From: Acinetobacter lwoffii | GTDB taxonomy: Bacteria; Pseudomonadota; Gammaproteobacteria; Pseudomonadales; Moraxellaceae | Direction: 5' to 3' | Assembly: GCF_024129355.1 (NCBI RefSeq) | Contig: NZ_JAMXXP010000012.1 | Coordinates: 1-64,000 of the forward strand | Length of the DNA stretch: 64,000 nucleotides | Shown: one piece after another, positions 1 through 9,152 of the stretch | Layout: the number at the start of each line of letters is the position of its first letter | How positions within the stretch are numbered: position 1 is the stretch's first letter | Position numbers and translations under genes: made by a program | The notes under the pieces: model-generated | What the model saw: only the letters and a program-made list of their open reading frames with translations | The model's database searches: none | What the model was told of the DNA's origin: nothing

Positions 1-102
1 AGTCGTTTAAATTCCCCATCATTAAATCTAGTTAAATTTTCATATTTCATGGGGCTAGTATAAACAATTTTTTACTTTCGCAAGAGATCTACTGTAAAAA
101 TC

Positions 103-126
103 AAAAGGGCGAAAGCCCTTTTATTA
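103..126 (+). terminator. Intrinsic terminator near the window start
   Basis: A perfect 8-bp stem AAAAGGGC / GCCCTTTT with a GAAA tetraloop is followed by a T-rich tail. It probably ends a gene lying upstream of the window. The A-run before the stem means it could also work on the other strand. Nothing else could be recognised in bases 1-270 apart from the leader of the transporter gene. Confidence 0.75.
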
Positions 127-270
127 TTTTAGTGGAGAGTAAGGTGATTCAACAACGTGAGAGATCACGACTAAGCAACAATTTGTAAAACAACTTTCAA
201 AAATAAATGATTAAGATTTTGATACATAAATCATTCAAGCTTGCACAAGCTTATTTAGGACAGTGTCAGG

Positions 271-1206
271 ATGTCTGAATCCAATAAAATCGTAGTCTAT
301 GCAGCCCTGTTTGGTAATCTGGCGATTGCGCTGGTTAAATTTATTGCGTCCTATATAACCAATAGTTCTGCCATGTTCAGTGAAGCAATTCATTCGGTAG
401 TGGATACCTTGAATGAAATTTTACTGCTGTATGGCATGAAAAAATCAGAAAAACCTGCAAATGCCAAACATCCTTTTGGTTATGGGCGTGAACTGTATTT
501 TTGGGCTTTTATTGTGGCACTGATGGTTTTTGCCCTGGGTGCGATTGTGTCCATCTATCAAGGGATACAGCATATTCTTCAGCCCGAAGTCATGCAGGAT
601 CCATTGATCAATTATATTGTGCTGGGTCTGGCGATTCTTTTTGAAGGATTTTCATGGTCAGTGGCTTTAAAAACCTTTCGTAAACAAAAGGGAAATCTGG
701 GATATTTTGAAGCATTTCGACACAGTAAAGATCCAACGACCTTTACCGTGTTATTTGAAGATACTGCCGCCCTGGTCGGCTTGGTGATTGCTCTGGTGGG
801 TATTTTTCTGGCGCATCAACTGAATATTCCTGAATTGGACGGTGCCGCATCGATTTTAATTGGTATTGTTCTGGCGGTTTCTGCCTGGTTTCTGGCACGT
901 GAAACCAAAGGTTTGTTATTGGGTGAAACGGCAGATCCAAAACTGCGTGAAGATGTATTGAACATTGCTCAACAAGATGCGGCAGTTTTCAGTGCCAATG
1001 GGGTGTTGACTGAGCAGATGGGCGCTCAGCAAGTCATTGCATCATTGAGTCTGGAATTTAAAGATGATTTAACTTCTGATGAAATTGAAGCCTGTGTCAA
1101 CCGGATTGAAGCGCAGATTAAACAGTTGCACCCGGAAATTATTGCTTTATTTGTGAAGCCGCAAACCAAAGCCGTATGGCTGGAACGAACTCAAGGTCGT
1201 GTATAA
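271..1206 (+). CDS. Cation diffusion facilitator (CDF) family metal transporter
   Basis: A 311-residue inner-membrane protein expected to export a divalent cation such as zinc or iron against protons. The N-terminal half has several hydrophobic segments. The segment with EAIHSVVDTLNE (about residues 39-50) carries the His/Asp pattern of the CDF metal site, followed by the family block HPFGYGRELYFW (residues 67-78). A second acidic helix, FEDTAALVG, is near residue 162. The C-terminal 90 residues form the soluble cytoplasmic domain. The start at 271 follows TCAGG. The gene stands alone. The metal cannot be read from the sequence. Confidence 0.85.
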   Translation: MSESNKIVVYAALFGNLAIALVKFIASYITNSSAMFSEAIHSVVDTLNEILLLYGMKKSEKPANAKHPFGYGRELYFWAFIVALMVFALGAIVSIYQGIQHILQPEVMQDPLINYIVLGLAILFEGFSWSVALKTFRKQKGNLGYFEAFRHSKDPTTFTVLFEDTAALVGLVIALVGIFLAHQLNIPELDGAASILIGIVLAVSAWFLARETKGLLLGETADPKLREDVLNIAQQDAAVFSANGVLTEQMGAQQVIASLSLEFKDDLTSDEIEACVNRIEAQIKQLHPEIIALFVKPQTKAVWLERTQGRV

Positions 1207-1608
1207 AGATCTAAAAATCGCTTGAGGTTGGTATTTTGATCTCAGCTTGCCTTTCTCGCACAATTGATGTGATGATACTGAGGTATGGGGAATTCCATCA
1301 TAAAATCATCAATGGACAGGCATGCTCTTTTGTTAGCATGAGCTTATAAATGTTTAGTATCATTTTGCATTTTTAGACAGAAGGGCAAGAACAATATTTT
1401 TCTAGATAATCCAAGGCTTCAGCCAGCCACAAGGCCGATGAAATGCCATTTTTTTGCTAAAAATAACAAAAACATACATGATTTTCTGTGACGGATTTCA
1501 TACTATGTTGCAGTGTGCCTGTTTTTAGTTTGTATGCTCATTAAAAGATGCACCGCTTGACCATTTCAAGAGGTTGCTGTCTTGCATATAGCGAATAATA
1601 AATAGTGG
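1207..1608. other. Intergenic stretch, nothing recognised
   Basis: About 400 bases between the CDF transporter and the metallo-beta-lactamase-fold gene. I see only a weak CATGCT / AGCATG inverted repeat without a T tail, and no convincing ORF, RNA gene or promoter. Confidence 0.5.
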
Positions 1609-2670
1609 ATGTTTATGCAAGATCTTCTCAAAACTAAAAAATTCCAGTTAATCACGGAATCCAGTTGGAAACATCTCTGGTCTAAGCCAGTGTTTGAGTA
1701 TCTGCATTCAGATCATTTCGACGGAAAACAGTTTCGTAATCTTGAGCATGCTTCTCTATCGCGTGGTCGCTTTGATTTATACAAATGGCTCATTACCCGA
1801 AAATCCAAAACCTGGAATGTTAATCTTGATGAAGAGCGTGCCGAGTTTTTTTCTCGTCCACGCGCATTGCCACAGCAGCGTCCAGATGCAGCTCTGGATG
1901 ACTGGCAAGTCTGGTTTATTGGTCACGCAACCACATTAATTCAGATCGGCCCCTATAACTTCCTGACCGATCCGGTTTGGGCTGAATATGCCAGTCCATC
2001 GGCTTCTACAGGGCCGCAGCGGGTCATTCCGGCTGGCATTGCCTTGGATGAATTACCTCAGATTGATGCCGTACTGCTCAGCCATAACCATTATGATCAT
2101 ATGGATCTGGCTAGTCTGGAATGGCTGTACAACACTTTTGAGATGCCTATTTATACTGGTCTGGGTAATGCCTGGTATTTGCCAGAACATTATACCGTGC
2201 ATGAAATGGACTGGTGGGAAAGTGCCTTTTTTGAAGAGATCCGGATTGTCTATACGCCGGCTCAACATGCCTCAGGGCGCGGCATGCGCGATCAGAACTG
2301 TGCACTTTGGGGAGGATTTTCTTTATTACATGGCAAGGAACATTGTTTTTTTGCCGGAGATAGTGGCTACGCCTCACATTTTAAAGAAATTCGTAAACGT
2401 CTGGGTGCACCGCGAATTGCCTTACTCCCGATAGGAGCGTATGAACCGCGTGAACTGATGCGCGCGATCCATATGAATCCGGAAGATGCCTTTCATGCCC
2501 ATCATGACTTGCAGGCCAAATGTTCACTGGCGATTCATTACCGTACTTTTCAGCTCACGGATGAAGACCGGGATGCGCCGGAACATGAGTTGCATGAGAT
2601 CATCAAGCATTCTTCCAAGTTGATTAATCCGTTTTATTGCATACGTGAAGGCAAACGAATTATTGTCTAA
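1609..2670 (+). CDS. Metallo-beta-lactamase-fold hydrolase (NAPE-PLD/UlaG-like)
   Basis: A 353-residue zinc hydrolase. The metal-binding motif HNHYDHMD is at residues 159-166, giving H159, H161, D163 and H164. Further ligand candidates are the His of TPAQHASGRG, the Asp of FFAGDSGY and the His of LAIHYRTF. The order matches the N-acyl-phosphatidylethanolamine phospholipase D-like branch of the superfamily, where the substrate is a phosphodiester or lactone; the true substrate here is unknown. There is no signal peptide, so it is cytoplasmic or peripheral. An ATG two codons downstream (1615) is a possible alternative start. It runs towards the convergent DUF393 gene. Confidence 0.8.
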   Translation: MFMQDLLKTKKFQLITESSWKHLWSKPVFEYLHSDHFDGKQFRNLEHASLSRGRFDLYKWLITRKSKTWNVNLDEERAEFFSRPRALPQQRPDAALDDWQVWFIGHATTLIQIGPYNFLTDPVWAEYASPSASTGPQRVIPAGIALDELPQIDAVLLSHNHYDHMDLASLEWLYNTFEMPIYTGLGNAWYLPEHYTVHEMDWWESAFFEEIRIVYTPAQHASGRGMRDQNCALWGGFSLLHGKEHCFFAGDSGYASHFKEIRKRLGAPRIALLPIGAYEPRELMRAIHMNPEDAFHAHHDLQAKCSLAIHYRTFQLTDEDRDAPEHELHEIIKHSSKLINPFYCIREGKRIIV

Positions 2671-2675
2671 ATATT

Positions 2676-3146
2676 TTACTCTGTTCCTGTTGGATGAGTT
2701 GAATGGCCAACACGGACAGCTTCTTCCAGAAAATGGCGTTTATTTTCGCTGGATGGGATCAGGCAATACTTGGTTTTACCAAATAGCGTGTAACGATTTA
2801 AAGCGACCACACGATACAGAAAATCCCGGATAAAACGCGGAACCAAATAACCTGCGCTCATTAAATTAAAGGGAAAACCGAGATGCTGCAGCACCTTCAG
2901 CAAGGCAGTCGATTCAGTATAGAGTGTGCCATCTTGAATGACGAGCATGGTGGTGTAATGTTCAGTAGACATCTGATAATGTTCGAGCAGTGCTGTACCT
3001 AAAGGCGATTGGGCGGAGACCAGTTTAAACTGAATCTTTTTATCGTATTGAATCAAAAACTGTGCCCAGCCATTACAGATCACGCAAACAGCATCAAATA
3101 AAACGATGTCGTATTGTTGAATGATGTCTTCAATATTCGGATGCAT
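2676..3146 (-). CDS. DUF393 (DCC family) thiol-disulfide oxidoreductase-like protein
   Basis: A 156-residue protein with the DCC signature near its start: D18, C21 and C24 in VLFDAVCVICNGW. This pattern (DxxCxxC) defines the DUF393 family, which has a thioredoxin-like fold and is presumed to act on thiols; no substrate is known. The usual motif is DGxCxLC, so Ala replaces Gly here. The gene is convergent with the upstream hydrolase, with only 5 bases between the two stop codons. It lies downstream of katA on the same strand but a terminator separates them. Confidence 0.8.
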   Translation of the reverse strand: MHPNIEDIIQQYDIVLFDAVCVICNGWAQFLIQYDKKIQFKLVSAQSPLGTALLEHYQMSTEHYTTMLVIQDGTLYTESTALLKVLQHLGFPFNLMSAGYLVPRFIRDFLYRVVALNRYTLFGKTKYCLIPSSENKRHFLEEAVRVGHSTHPTGTE

Positions 3147-3197
3147 TGTTGTAGTTCTTTTTGTGCCAGCTTGCTTCTATACTGCTTGATGCCGCAA

Positions 3198-3224
3198 TAA
3201 AAAACCACCCGAAGGTGGTTTTTG
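3198..3224 (-). terminator. Intrinsic terminator of the catalase gene
   Basis: Inverted repeat AAAACCACC / GGTGGTTTT with a 4-base loop lies 20 bases past the catalase stop codon. Read on the minus strand it ends in a T-run. Confidence 0.85.
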
Positions 3225-3241
3225 TACATGTCTAAACTGGC

Positions 3242-4762
3242 TTAGAGAAAGCTAGGCAAACCTTTGGCTGGATCGGTTTCACGTGCTGCTTGGGCATCTG
3301 CTACAGTCATACCTAGGGCCTTAGCAACGCCTTGCCCATAAGCTGGATCGCAAGCATAACAGTTGCGGATGTGACGGTATTTGATGAAATCTAGCGCATC
3401 ACCCATTGCTCCGGCCGTGTTATTAAACAGTGCCTGTTTCTGCTGATCATTCATCAGGTTGAACAGGGCCCGGGGCTGACTGAAGTAGTCATTGTCATCT
3501 TCGCGGAAGTCCCAGAAATCGGCATCACCGGTGATTTTCAGTGGCGGTTCTCTGAATTCCGGTTGTTCCTGCCACTGGCTAAAACTGTTCGGCTCGTAAT
3601 GTGGCAATGAACCATAGTTGCCATCCATACGGCCCTGACCATCACGGCGATTCGAATGTACAGGACAGCGTGCAGCATTGACCGGAACCTGTGAATGATT
3701 CACGCCAACACGGTAACGCGCTGCATCAGCATAGTTCACTAAACGTGCCTGTAACATACGGTCCGGTGAGTAGCTGATACCCGGTACAAGATTGCTTGGT
3801 GCAAAGGCTGCTTGTTCTACATCCTGGAAATAGTTTTCCGGATTGCGGTTCAGTTCAAATTCACCGACTTCAATCAGTGGATAATCACCTTTCGGCCAGA
3901 CTTTGGTCAGGTCAAATGGATGATAAGGCACTGTTTCAGCTTCCAGTTCCGGCATGATCTGAACGTACATTTTCCATTTTGGATACTCACCACGCTCAAT
4001 GGCATCAAATAGGTCAGTCTGACTACTTTCACGATCTTTAGCAATCAAATCTGCAGCTTCAGCATCGGTCAGGTTTTGAATACCTTGCTGGGTACGCATA
4101 TGAAATTTCACCCAGAAGCGTTCATTCTGGGAATTGATAAAACTAAAGGTATGGCTGCCAAAACCATGCATATGACGGTAACCAGTCGGGATCCCTCGAT
4201 CCGACATAACAATAGTCACTTGATGCAGAGCTTCAGGCAAGAGTGTCCAGAAATCCCAGTTATTGGTGGCACTGCGCTTGTTGGTTTTCGGGTCACGTTT
4301 GACTGCTTTATTCAGGTCAGGGAACTTGCGGGCATCCCGCAGGAAAAATACCGGAGTATTGTTGCCGACCAGATCCCAGTTGCCTTCTTCAGTATAGAAT
4401 TTTAAGGCAAAACCGCGAATATCGCGTTCCGCATCGGCCGCACCACGTTCACCCGCCACTGTTGAGAAACGGGCAAACATTTCGGTTTTTTTGCCGACTT
4501 CAGAGAAAATTTTAGCGCGGCTATATTGGGTAATATCATTGGTCACGGTAAAGGTACCAAAAGCACCTGAACCTTTGGCATGCATACGACGCTCTGGAAT
4601 CACTTCGCGGACAAAGTTGGCCAGTTTTTCATTCAGCCATAAATCCTGGGCAAGTAAAGGTCCACGCGCACCTGCCGTCATACTGTTCTGGTTGTCGACC
4701 ACAGGGGCACCAGCTTCAGTGGTCAGGTGGGTGACAGGGCATTTTTTAAAATCTTGGCTCAT
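3242..4762 (-). CDS. katA: Monofunctional haem catalase
   Basis: A 506-residue cytoplasmic catalase that converts hydrogen peroxide to water and oxygen. The distal haem-site His61 lies in [11 protein letters not shown] and Asn134 in [11 protein letters not shown]. The block [19 protein letters not shown] is the catalase signature, and the proximal RxxxY region lies near [12 protein letters not shown]. The length of about 500 residues fits small-subunit clade 3 catalases. The start is preceded by AGAGGAAAG. I checked upstream for an OxyR-type repeat and found only a weak match. The symbol katA rather than katE rests on the short length. Confidence 0.93.
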   Translation of the reverse strand: MSQDFKKCPVTHLTTEAGAPVVDNQNSMTAGARGPLLAQDLWLNEKLANFVREVIPERRMHAKGSGAFGTFTVTNDITQYSRAKIFSEVGKKTEMFARFSTVAGERGAADAERDIRGFALKFYTEEGNWDLVGNNTPVFFLRDARKFPDLNKAVKRDPKTNKRSATNNWDFWTLLPEALHQVTIVMSDRGIPTGYRHMHGFGSHTFSFINSQNERFWVKFHMRTQQGIQNLTDAEAADLIAKDRESSQTDLFDAIERGEYPKWKMYVQIMPELEAETVPYHPFDLTKVWPKGDYPLIEVGEFELNRNPENYFQDVEQAAFAPSNLVPGISYSPDRMLQARLVNYADAARYRVGVNHSQVPVNAARCPVHSNRRDGQGRMDGNYGSLPHYEPNSFSQWQEQPEFREPPLKITGDADFWDFREDDNDYFSQPRALFNLMNDQQKQALFNNTAGAMGDALDFIKYRHIRNCYACDPAYGQGVAKALGMTVADAQAARETDPAKGLPSFL

Positions 4763-5316
4763 CTTTCCTCTCCAAGTTTTGAATATCTTATGTCGTTTAC
4801 CTAGTATTCATAAAATATTGAGATATATGCTAATCAGATCAGGTTTCGCTATATTTACAATATTTTTAAATAAAGGGTGTGACAGCACAAAACGGAATTC
4901 AGGGTATAATTGAGTGAGCTCACTCAAAAAATATTTTTAAAGTTAATAAAGTTTAAAATATTGAAAATTAAATGGTTGCTTTCAAAAAGTAACGGGTTTT
5001 CCACTCTCTGACAATATCAAATTCTATATATTTTGAATAACTCGAATAATGAATGGGATTAAACGAAAATAACAATATCTAAGTCCATAATATGTTTTTA
5101 TCAAAGGATAAAAATAATAAGTGAAAAGTGTCATTTAAAATACATTTTATAACTGATTTATTTTAAATAGTTTTTTAATTAAGTTTTGTTGGTCTGAAGA
5201 AACCCATAAAAATAATGAATGGAATAAGGGTATTTTCTGGCTGTAACTCCCATTTTTGCATATAGAAAATCCTGGTTAAATGGTCTTTATTTTTAAAAAA
5301 GCATTGGCCGATATGC
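4763..5316. other. AT-rich intergenic region between katA and the small-protein gene
   Basis: About 550 bases, very AT-rich, holding the upstream region of katA (minus strand) and an 18-bp perfect palindrome listed separately. I see no ORF with a credible ribosome-binding site and no RNA gene. Confidence 0.5.
4910..4927. promoter_or_regulatory. Perfect 18-bp palindrome, candidate operator
   Basis: TTGAGTGAGCTCACTCAA reads the same on both strands. It directly follows TATAAT at 4905-4910, so a regulator bound there could block a promoter pointing right. It is also about 150 bases upstream of the katA start. The regulator is unknown; the sequence is unlike OxyR or Fur sites. Confidence 0.5.
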
Positions 5317-5344
5317 TTGAAAATTAGTCAGTCGGCCCTATAAT
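5317..5344 (+). promoter_or_regulatory. Sigma-70 promoter of the 59-codon gene
   Basis: TTGAAA (5317-5322) and TATAAT (5339-5344) are separated by 16 bases. The -10 box ends 37 bases before the ATG at 5382, which leaves room for a short leader containing the ribosome-binding site AGAGAG. Confidence 0.7.
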
Positions 5345-5381
5345 TATCTCACTCCTTCCTCCAAATTATATAGAGAGCAAG

Positions 5382-5561
5382 ATGGCCAAGAAAAAAACAG
5401 CCGAGCAGGTAGTGATCCACAATTTTGTGGCAAAACACATGCATGAAGTCAACAAAAGCCAGGTTTTTGTAGATCGAAAGAAAAATTCAAAACGTGGCTA
5501 CAACAAGCACAGACAAGGGCGATATTCCATGGAAGATCGCCCTTTTTTAATGGCCGCTTAA
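5382..5561 (+). CDS. Small basic protein with a terminator inside its ORF (ArfA-like expression)
   Basis: A 59-codon gene starting MAKKKTAEQVVIHNFVAK, with a Lys/Arg-rich middle (VDRKKNSKRGYNKHRQ). It has a good promoter and ribosome-binding site. I do not recognise it with certainty. It resembles short conserved gammaproteobacterial proteins with an NFVAKH start, and the KKxxKxGY stretch recalls the basic tail of the ribosome-rescue factor ArfA, but that similarity is weak. The striking point is a strong intrinsic terminator at 5515-5548, upstream of the TAA at 5559-5561. Most transcripts should therefore end inside the ORF near codon 55 and lack a stop codon. The last codons overlap the 3' end of the convergent gene. 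Confidence 0.75.
   Translation: MAKKKTAEQVVIHNFVAKHMHEVNKSQVFVDRKKNSKRGYNKHRQGRYSMEDRPFLMAA
5515..5548 (+). terminator. Intrinsic terminator located inside an ORF
   Basis: The stem AAGGGCGAT (5515-5523) pairs perfectly with ATCGCCCTT (5536-5544). The loop contains a further TTCC/GGAA helix. A six-T run occupies 5543-5548. The stop codon of the host ORF is 11 bases further on, so termination here yields a non-stop message. It points only rightwards, since no T-run exists on the other strand. Confidence 0.8.
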
Positions 5562-6058
5562 GGTCTGTAAGGTGGCTGGGGACGACGTGGTGGCTGCTTA
5601 GGATTAGTTTTAACTGGAGAGAGCGGGGCGACAGGTCGGTTGTTACGAGTTTGCGAATATTGATTTGGATACCGGGATGATGTTGTCGATTCATCCGCGA
5701 TTAAGTCATTAAAGAATTTATTGAGTTTGCTTTGCACTGGTGCTTTGTGGTGAGGGGAATGAGGCTGTGGTCTGGCCTGCTGAAAACTGGCAAATTGATC
5801 TTTTTGTTGGTGATAGAGTCTGGCAGCAATGACGGAGGAGTCATCTCTGCCTAAACGCCGCCGTTGCGATGCCGAAATTTCAATGCCCAATAATGGAGTC
5901 ATTTTAGGCCGATCGGCATAGTTCGTTGCTCGATTGCTGGCGGGGCGTATATAAGATGAACCGGAATCATGAGCTTCTTTGCGGGCAGCCAAGGCCGGTG
6001 CAAGAATGACCACATAGAACACCACAACAATCATGAACAGGATGATCAGAAATTCCAT
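5558..6058 (-). CDS. Single-span membrane protein with a Pro/Arg-rich tail
   Basis: A 166-residue protein of unknown function. Residues 1-22 (MEFLIILFMIVVVFYVV...) form one membrane segment. The rest is polar, low in order and rich in Pro, Arg, Gln and Asn, ending in repeated PPRRPQPPYRP. The ATG at 6058 is preceded by AGAGGTGG at good spacing, so it is preferred over a GTG five codons upstream. It lies 42 bases after ptsP on the same strand and may be cotranscribed with rppH-ptsP. Its stop overlaps the end of the convergent small gene. Confidence 0.75.
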   Translation of the reverse strand: MEFLIILFMIVVVFYVVILAPALAARKEAHDSGSSYIRPASNRATNYADRPKMTPLLGIEISASQRRRLGRDDSSVIAARLYHQQKDQFASFQQARPQPHSPHHKAPVQSKLNKFFNDLIADESTTSSRYPNQYSQTRNNRPVAPLSPVKTNPKQPPRRPQPPYRP

Positions 6059-6100
6059 AACCACCTCTACCACTGTCGAGGGACTAGAAAAAGTCCCGTA

Positions 6101-8398
6101 TTAGGCACTCACCATACGTGATGCTGATTTCACCATATCCCCTAAACCATGGGTTCTGAAATAATATTCTAACCAGCTTTTTACCATGAGCGGATTGTCC
6201 ATTTTTAACACATGTTGCAGCAATTCCTGTGCATCACTCATCGGAACATGACAAATGGTTTTACGTACCCGCAAAATATTACTGGAACTCATCGACAGGG
6301 TATTAAAGCCCATGGCCATGAGCAAAACTGCAGACAGCGGATCGCCCGCCATTTCACCGCAGATACTGACCGGTTTTTCATTACGATGACAGTCCTGCAC
6401 CAGACGGGTTAAGGCACGAAGTACTGCAGGGTGTAAATGTGAATAGACATTGGCTACCCGTGGATTATTGCGATCCACAGCCAACAGATATTGGGTCAGA
6501 TCGTTGGAGCCGACCGAGAAGAAATCCACCAGTTCGGAAAATTCATCAATCTGATGTAGCACACTTGGCACTTCCACCATGATGCCGAGTTTTGGCTTGT
6601 TTACCTTGACCTGTTCTTCTTCCTGAATCGCCGCATGATCACGTTCTAGCAGGTAGAGCGCTTCCTCGACTTCGCTGACACTGGTCACCATCGGCAGCAG
6701 AATATGCAGGTTATTCAGCCCGATACTGGCCTTGAGCATGGCGCGAATCTGTGAAGAAAAAATTTCCGGATGATCCAGGGTAAAACGAATGCCGCGCCAG
6801 CCGAGTGCCGAATTTTCTTCTTCAATCGAGAAATACGGCAGGTCTTTGTCTGCACCAATGTCCAACGTTCGCATCACCACCGGTTTATTGGCAAAGTGAC
6901 TGAGCTGCTGACGATAAATCGCACGTTGTTCTTCCTCGCCCGGGAAGCGGTCACGCAACATAAACGGAATTTCAGAACGGTATAAACCGACACCTTTGGC
7001 ACCGCGCTGCACGCCACGCACCACATCAATCATCAGGCCGGTGTTGACGTAGAGTTTGACCGCCACGCCATCCGGGGTAATCGCATCTTTGGTTTCGTAC
7101 TGGCGCAGATCTTTAGCAAGCTGTTCTTCTTCTTTTTGAATTTCTTTATAGCGACTGCGCAGGCGACGTGGGGGATTAATAAAGACCCGGCCCTGATGTG
7201 CATCGACAATCATCTCTACATCATCGAGGGTGTTGATCGGCAGTTCGGTCACGCCGACCACGGTCGGAATACCAAGAGCACGCGCCACAATCACCATATG
7301 TGAGTTCATGGCGCCTTCGGTAGTGACAATCGCGGCAATTTTATCTACAGGTAGTTCAACCAGTGCAGCCGTCGAAATTTCCTCACCAATCAGAATACTT
7401 TCATCGGTCAATTCACGGTGACTGGCATCGGCTTCCTGTAAGCGCGCCAGAATACGGCGGCCCAGATCTTTTAAGTCCGCTACCCGCTCACGTAAATAAT
7501 CATCTTCCATTTGGGAAAATTGTGCCACATGATTGTCAATAACAATTCGCACGGCGCCTTGTGCCCAGTGACCTTCACGAATAAAGGCCTTGATTTCTGC
7601 TGGCAGGGCATTTTCATCCAGCATACGCAAGAACACGCTAAACAGTGCGCGTTCCTCGGCCATCAACGCATCCTGCATTTTGTCATCTAGCGACTGGATT
7701 TCTTCACGGACTGAATTCAGGGCGTTATCTAAGAGCTGCAGTTCTTCGCTGATGTCATCCGCTTCACGGTCAGGGACTGCGGCAAGATCTGCTGGCGGAT
7801 ACAGAATCACTGCACGACCTAAGGCAATACCACCGGAGCCAGAAACTCCCTGAAAGGTTTTATAGGCGGGCAGGTTGCTCGGCTTACGGAATACATCGAT
7901 ATTGCCGACGGCATGGGCATGGGCGATGACGCCAGAAAGCTGTGCACAGAGCGTGACCAGAAAGGATTCAGCAGCTTCAGAAAAGTCCTGTGATTCTTTA
8001 TTTTGAACCACCAGCACACCCATGACCTTACGACGGTACATCACCGGCACCCCAAGGAAGGAGTTATAAATTTCCTCACCGGTTTCAGGTAAAAACAGGA
8101 AGCGCTCGTGTTTAGGGGCATTGTCCAGATTGACAATTTCCTCACGCTGCCCAACCAGGCCCACCAGACCTTCGCCGGTTTGCAAAGACACATGGCCGAC
8201 AGATTCTGCATTCAGGCCTTTAGACGCCATGAGCAGATAACGCTGATTGCGTTCGTCGAGGAGGTAGATCGAGCAGACATCAACCTGCATGGCCTCGGCC
8301 ACATGCTTGACCATGATGTCGAGCGATTCATGCAAACTGGTGGACGCATTGATCTCCTGAACAATACGTCTCAAGGTGTCCAGTTGCATATTCGACAT
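6101..8398 (-). CDS. ptsP: Phosphoenolpyruvate-protein phosphotransferase PtsP (EI-Ntr)
   Basis: A 765-residue enzyme I of the nitrogen PTS, which passes phosphate from PEP to NPr. Domains in order are an N-terminal GAF domain (about 15-160), the PEP-utiliser N domain (about 175-320), the mobile phospho-His domain with GAMNSHMVIVARALGIP giving His367, and a C-terminal PEP-binding TIM barrel (about 410-730) with GLYRSEIPFM and CGEMAGDP. The GAF domain separates PtsP from sugar-PTS enzyme I. The start has GGAG nine bases upstream. The gene follows rppH by 89 bases, an arrangement common in gammaproteobacteria. Confidence 0.95.
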   Translation of the reverse strand: MSNMQLDTLRRIVQEINASTSLHESLDIMVKHVAEAMQVDVCSIYLLDERNQRYLLMASKGLNAESVGHVSLQTGEGLVGLVGQREEIVNLDNAPKHERFLFLPETGEEIYNSFLGVPVMYRRKVMGVLVVQNKESQDFSEAAESFLVTLCAQLSGVIAHAHAVGNIDVFRKPSNLPAYKTFQGVSGSGGIALGRAVILYPPADLAAVPDREADDISEELQLLDNALNSVREEIQSLDDKMQDALMAEERALFSVFLRMLDENALPAEIKAFIREGHWAQGAVRIVIDNHVAQFSQMEDDYLRERVADLKDLGRRILARLQEADASHRELTDESILIGEEISTAALVELPVDKIAAIVTTEGAMNSHMVIVARALGIPTVVGVTELPINTLDDVEMIVDAHQGRVFINPPRRLRSRYKEIQKEEEQLAKDLRQYETKDAITPDGVAVKLYVNTGLMIDVVRGVQRGAKGVGLYRSEIPFMLRDRFPGEEEQRAIYRQQLSHFANKPVVMRTLDIGADKDLPYFSIEEENSALGWRGIRFTLDHPEIFSSQIRAMLKASIGLNNLHILLPMVTSVSEVEEALYLLERDHAAIQEEEQVKVNKPKLGIMVEVPSVLHQIDEFSELVDFFSVGSNDLTQYLLAVDRNNPRVANVYSHLHPAVLRALTRLVQDCHRNEKPVSICGEMAGDPLSAVLLMAMGFNTLSMSSSNILRVRKTICHVPMSDAQELLQHVLKMDNPLMVKSWLEYYFRTHGLGDMVKSASRMVSA

Positions 8399-8487
8399 AA
8401 GGTCTGCTCCGTCTATTCAGAATTTCAGTGATTAAGTTTATTTATAACAATAGCCACGTAAAAAATCTGCATTATTTATGCGATTTT

Positions 8488-8970
8488 TTAAGGTTTTTGC
8501 TGGGGCAGTTGCTGACACAACTCCACCAGGGCTTTGCGGTAAACATCACGTTTGAAATTCACGACTTGACCGAGTGGGTACCAGTAACTGACCCATTGCC
8601 ATTGATCAAATTCGGGCGGATCAGACAGATTCAACTGAATATGCTGAACGGGGGCCATGAGTTTGAGTAAAAACCACTTTTGTTTTTGACCGATACAGAC
8701 CGGATCAGAGTCCGTACGAATGTATCGATGCGGCAAACGATAGCGCAACCAGCCTTTGGTTTGCGCGACTATCTGGACGTGTTCGGGCAATAAGCCAACT
8801 TCTTCTCTCAGCTCACGATAGAGTGCCTGCTCGGGGGTTTCTCCATATTGGATCCCGCCTTGTGGAAATTGCCATGCATTATGACCAATGCGTTTTGCCC
8901 ATAAAACCTGTCCAGCATCGTTTGCCAAAATGATCCCGACATTCGGTCGGAAACCTTCAGAGTCGATCAT
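8488..8970 (-). CDS. rppH: RNA pyrophosphohydrolase RppH
   Basis: A 160-residue Nudix hydrolase that removes pyrophosphate from mRNA 5' ends and thereby starts 5'-dependent decay. The complete Nudix box runs from GGIQYGE through REEVGL at about residues 38-60. The N-terminus [15 protein letters not shown] and the internal WLRYRLP are typical of RppH (NudH). The start is preceded by TAGGT. It is the first gene of the rppH-ptsP unit. Confidence 0.95.
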   Translation of the reverse strand: MIDSEGFRPNVGIILANDAGQVLWAKRIGHNAWQFPQGGIQYGETPEQALYRELREEVGLLPEHVQIVAQTKGWLRYRLPHRYIRTDSDPVCIGQKQKWFLLKLMAPVQHIQLNLSDPPEFDQWQWVSYWYPLGQVVNFKRDVYRKALVELCQQLPQQKP

Positions 8971-9152
8971 TTGGCTACCTAAAAATTGTTTAATTTATGC
9001 CTTTGCCATCGGGGAGCATTATTTCGTTATCCAACTCGAAAAAAGCAAAGTTTAAAAATGTTAAAATTGCTATGATCTTAACGAATTTCTATCGACTAGC
9101 GGAGATAGATTTACAATTTTTTTCTTAAATTTCAGTTTTAACGAGTATTTTC

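Noticed and set aside
4800-4870. OxyR site upstream of katA
   Set aside because: Only one ATAG-like quarter could be matched to the four-part OxyR pattern.
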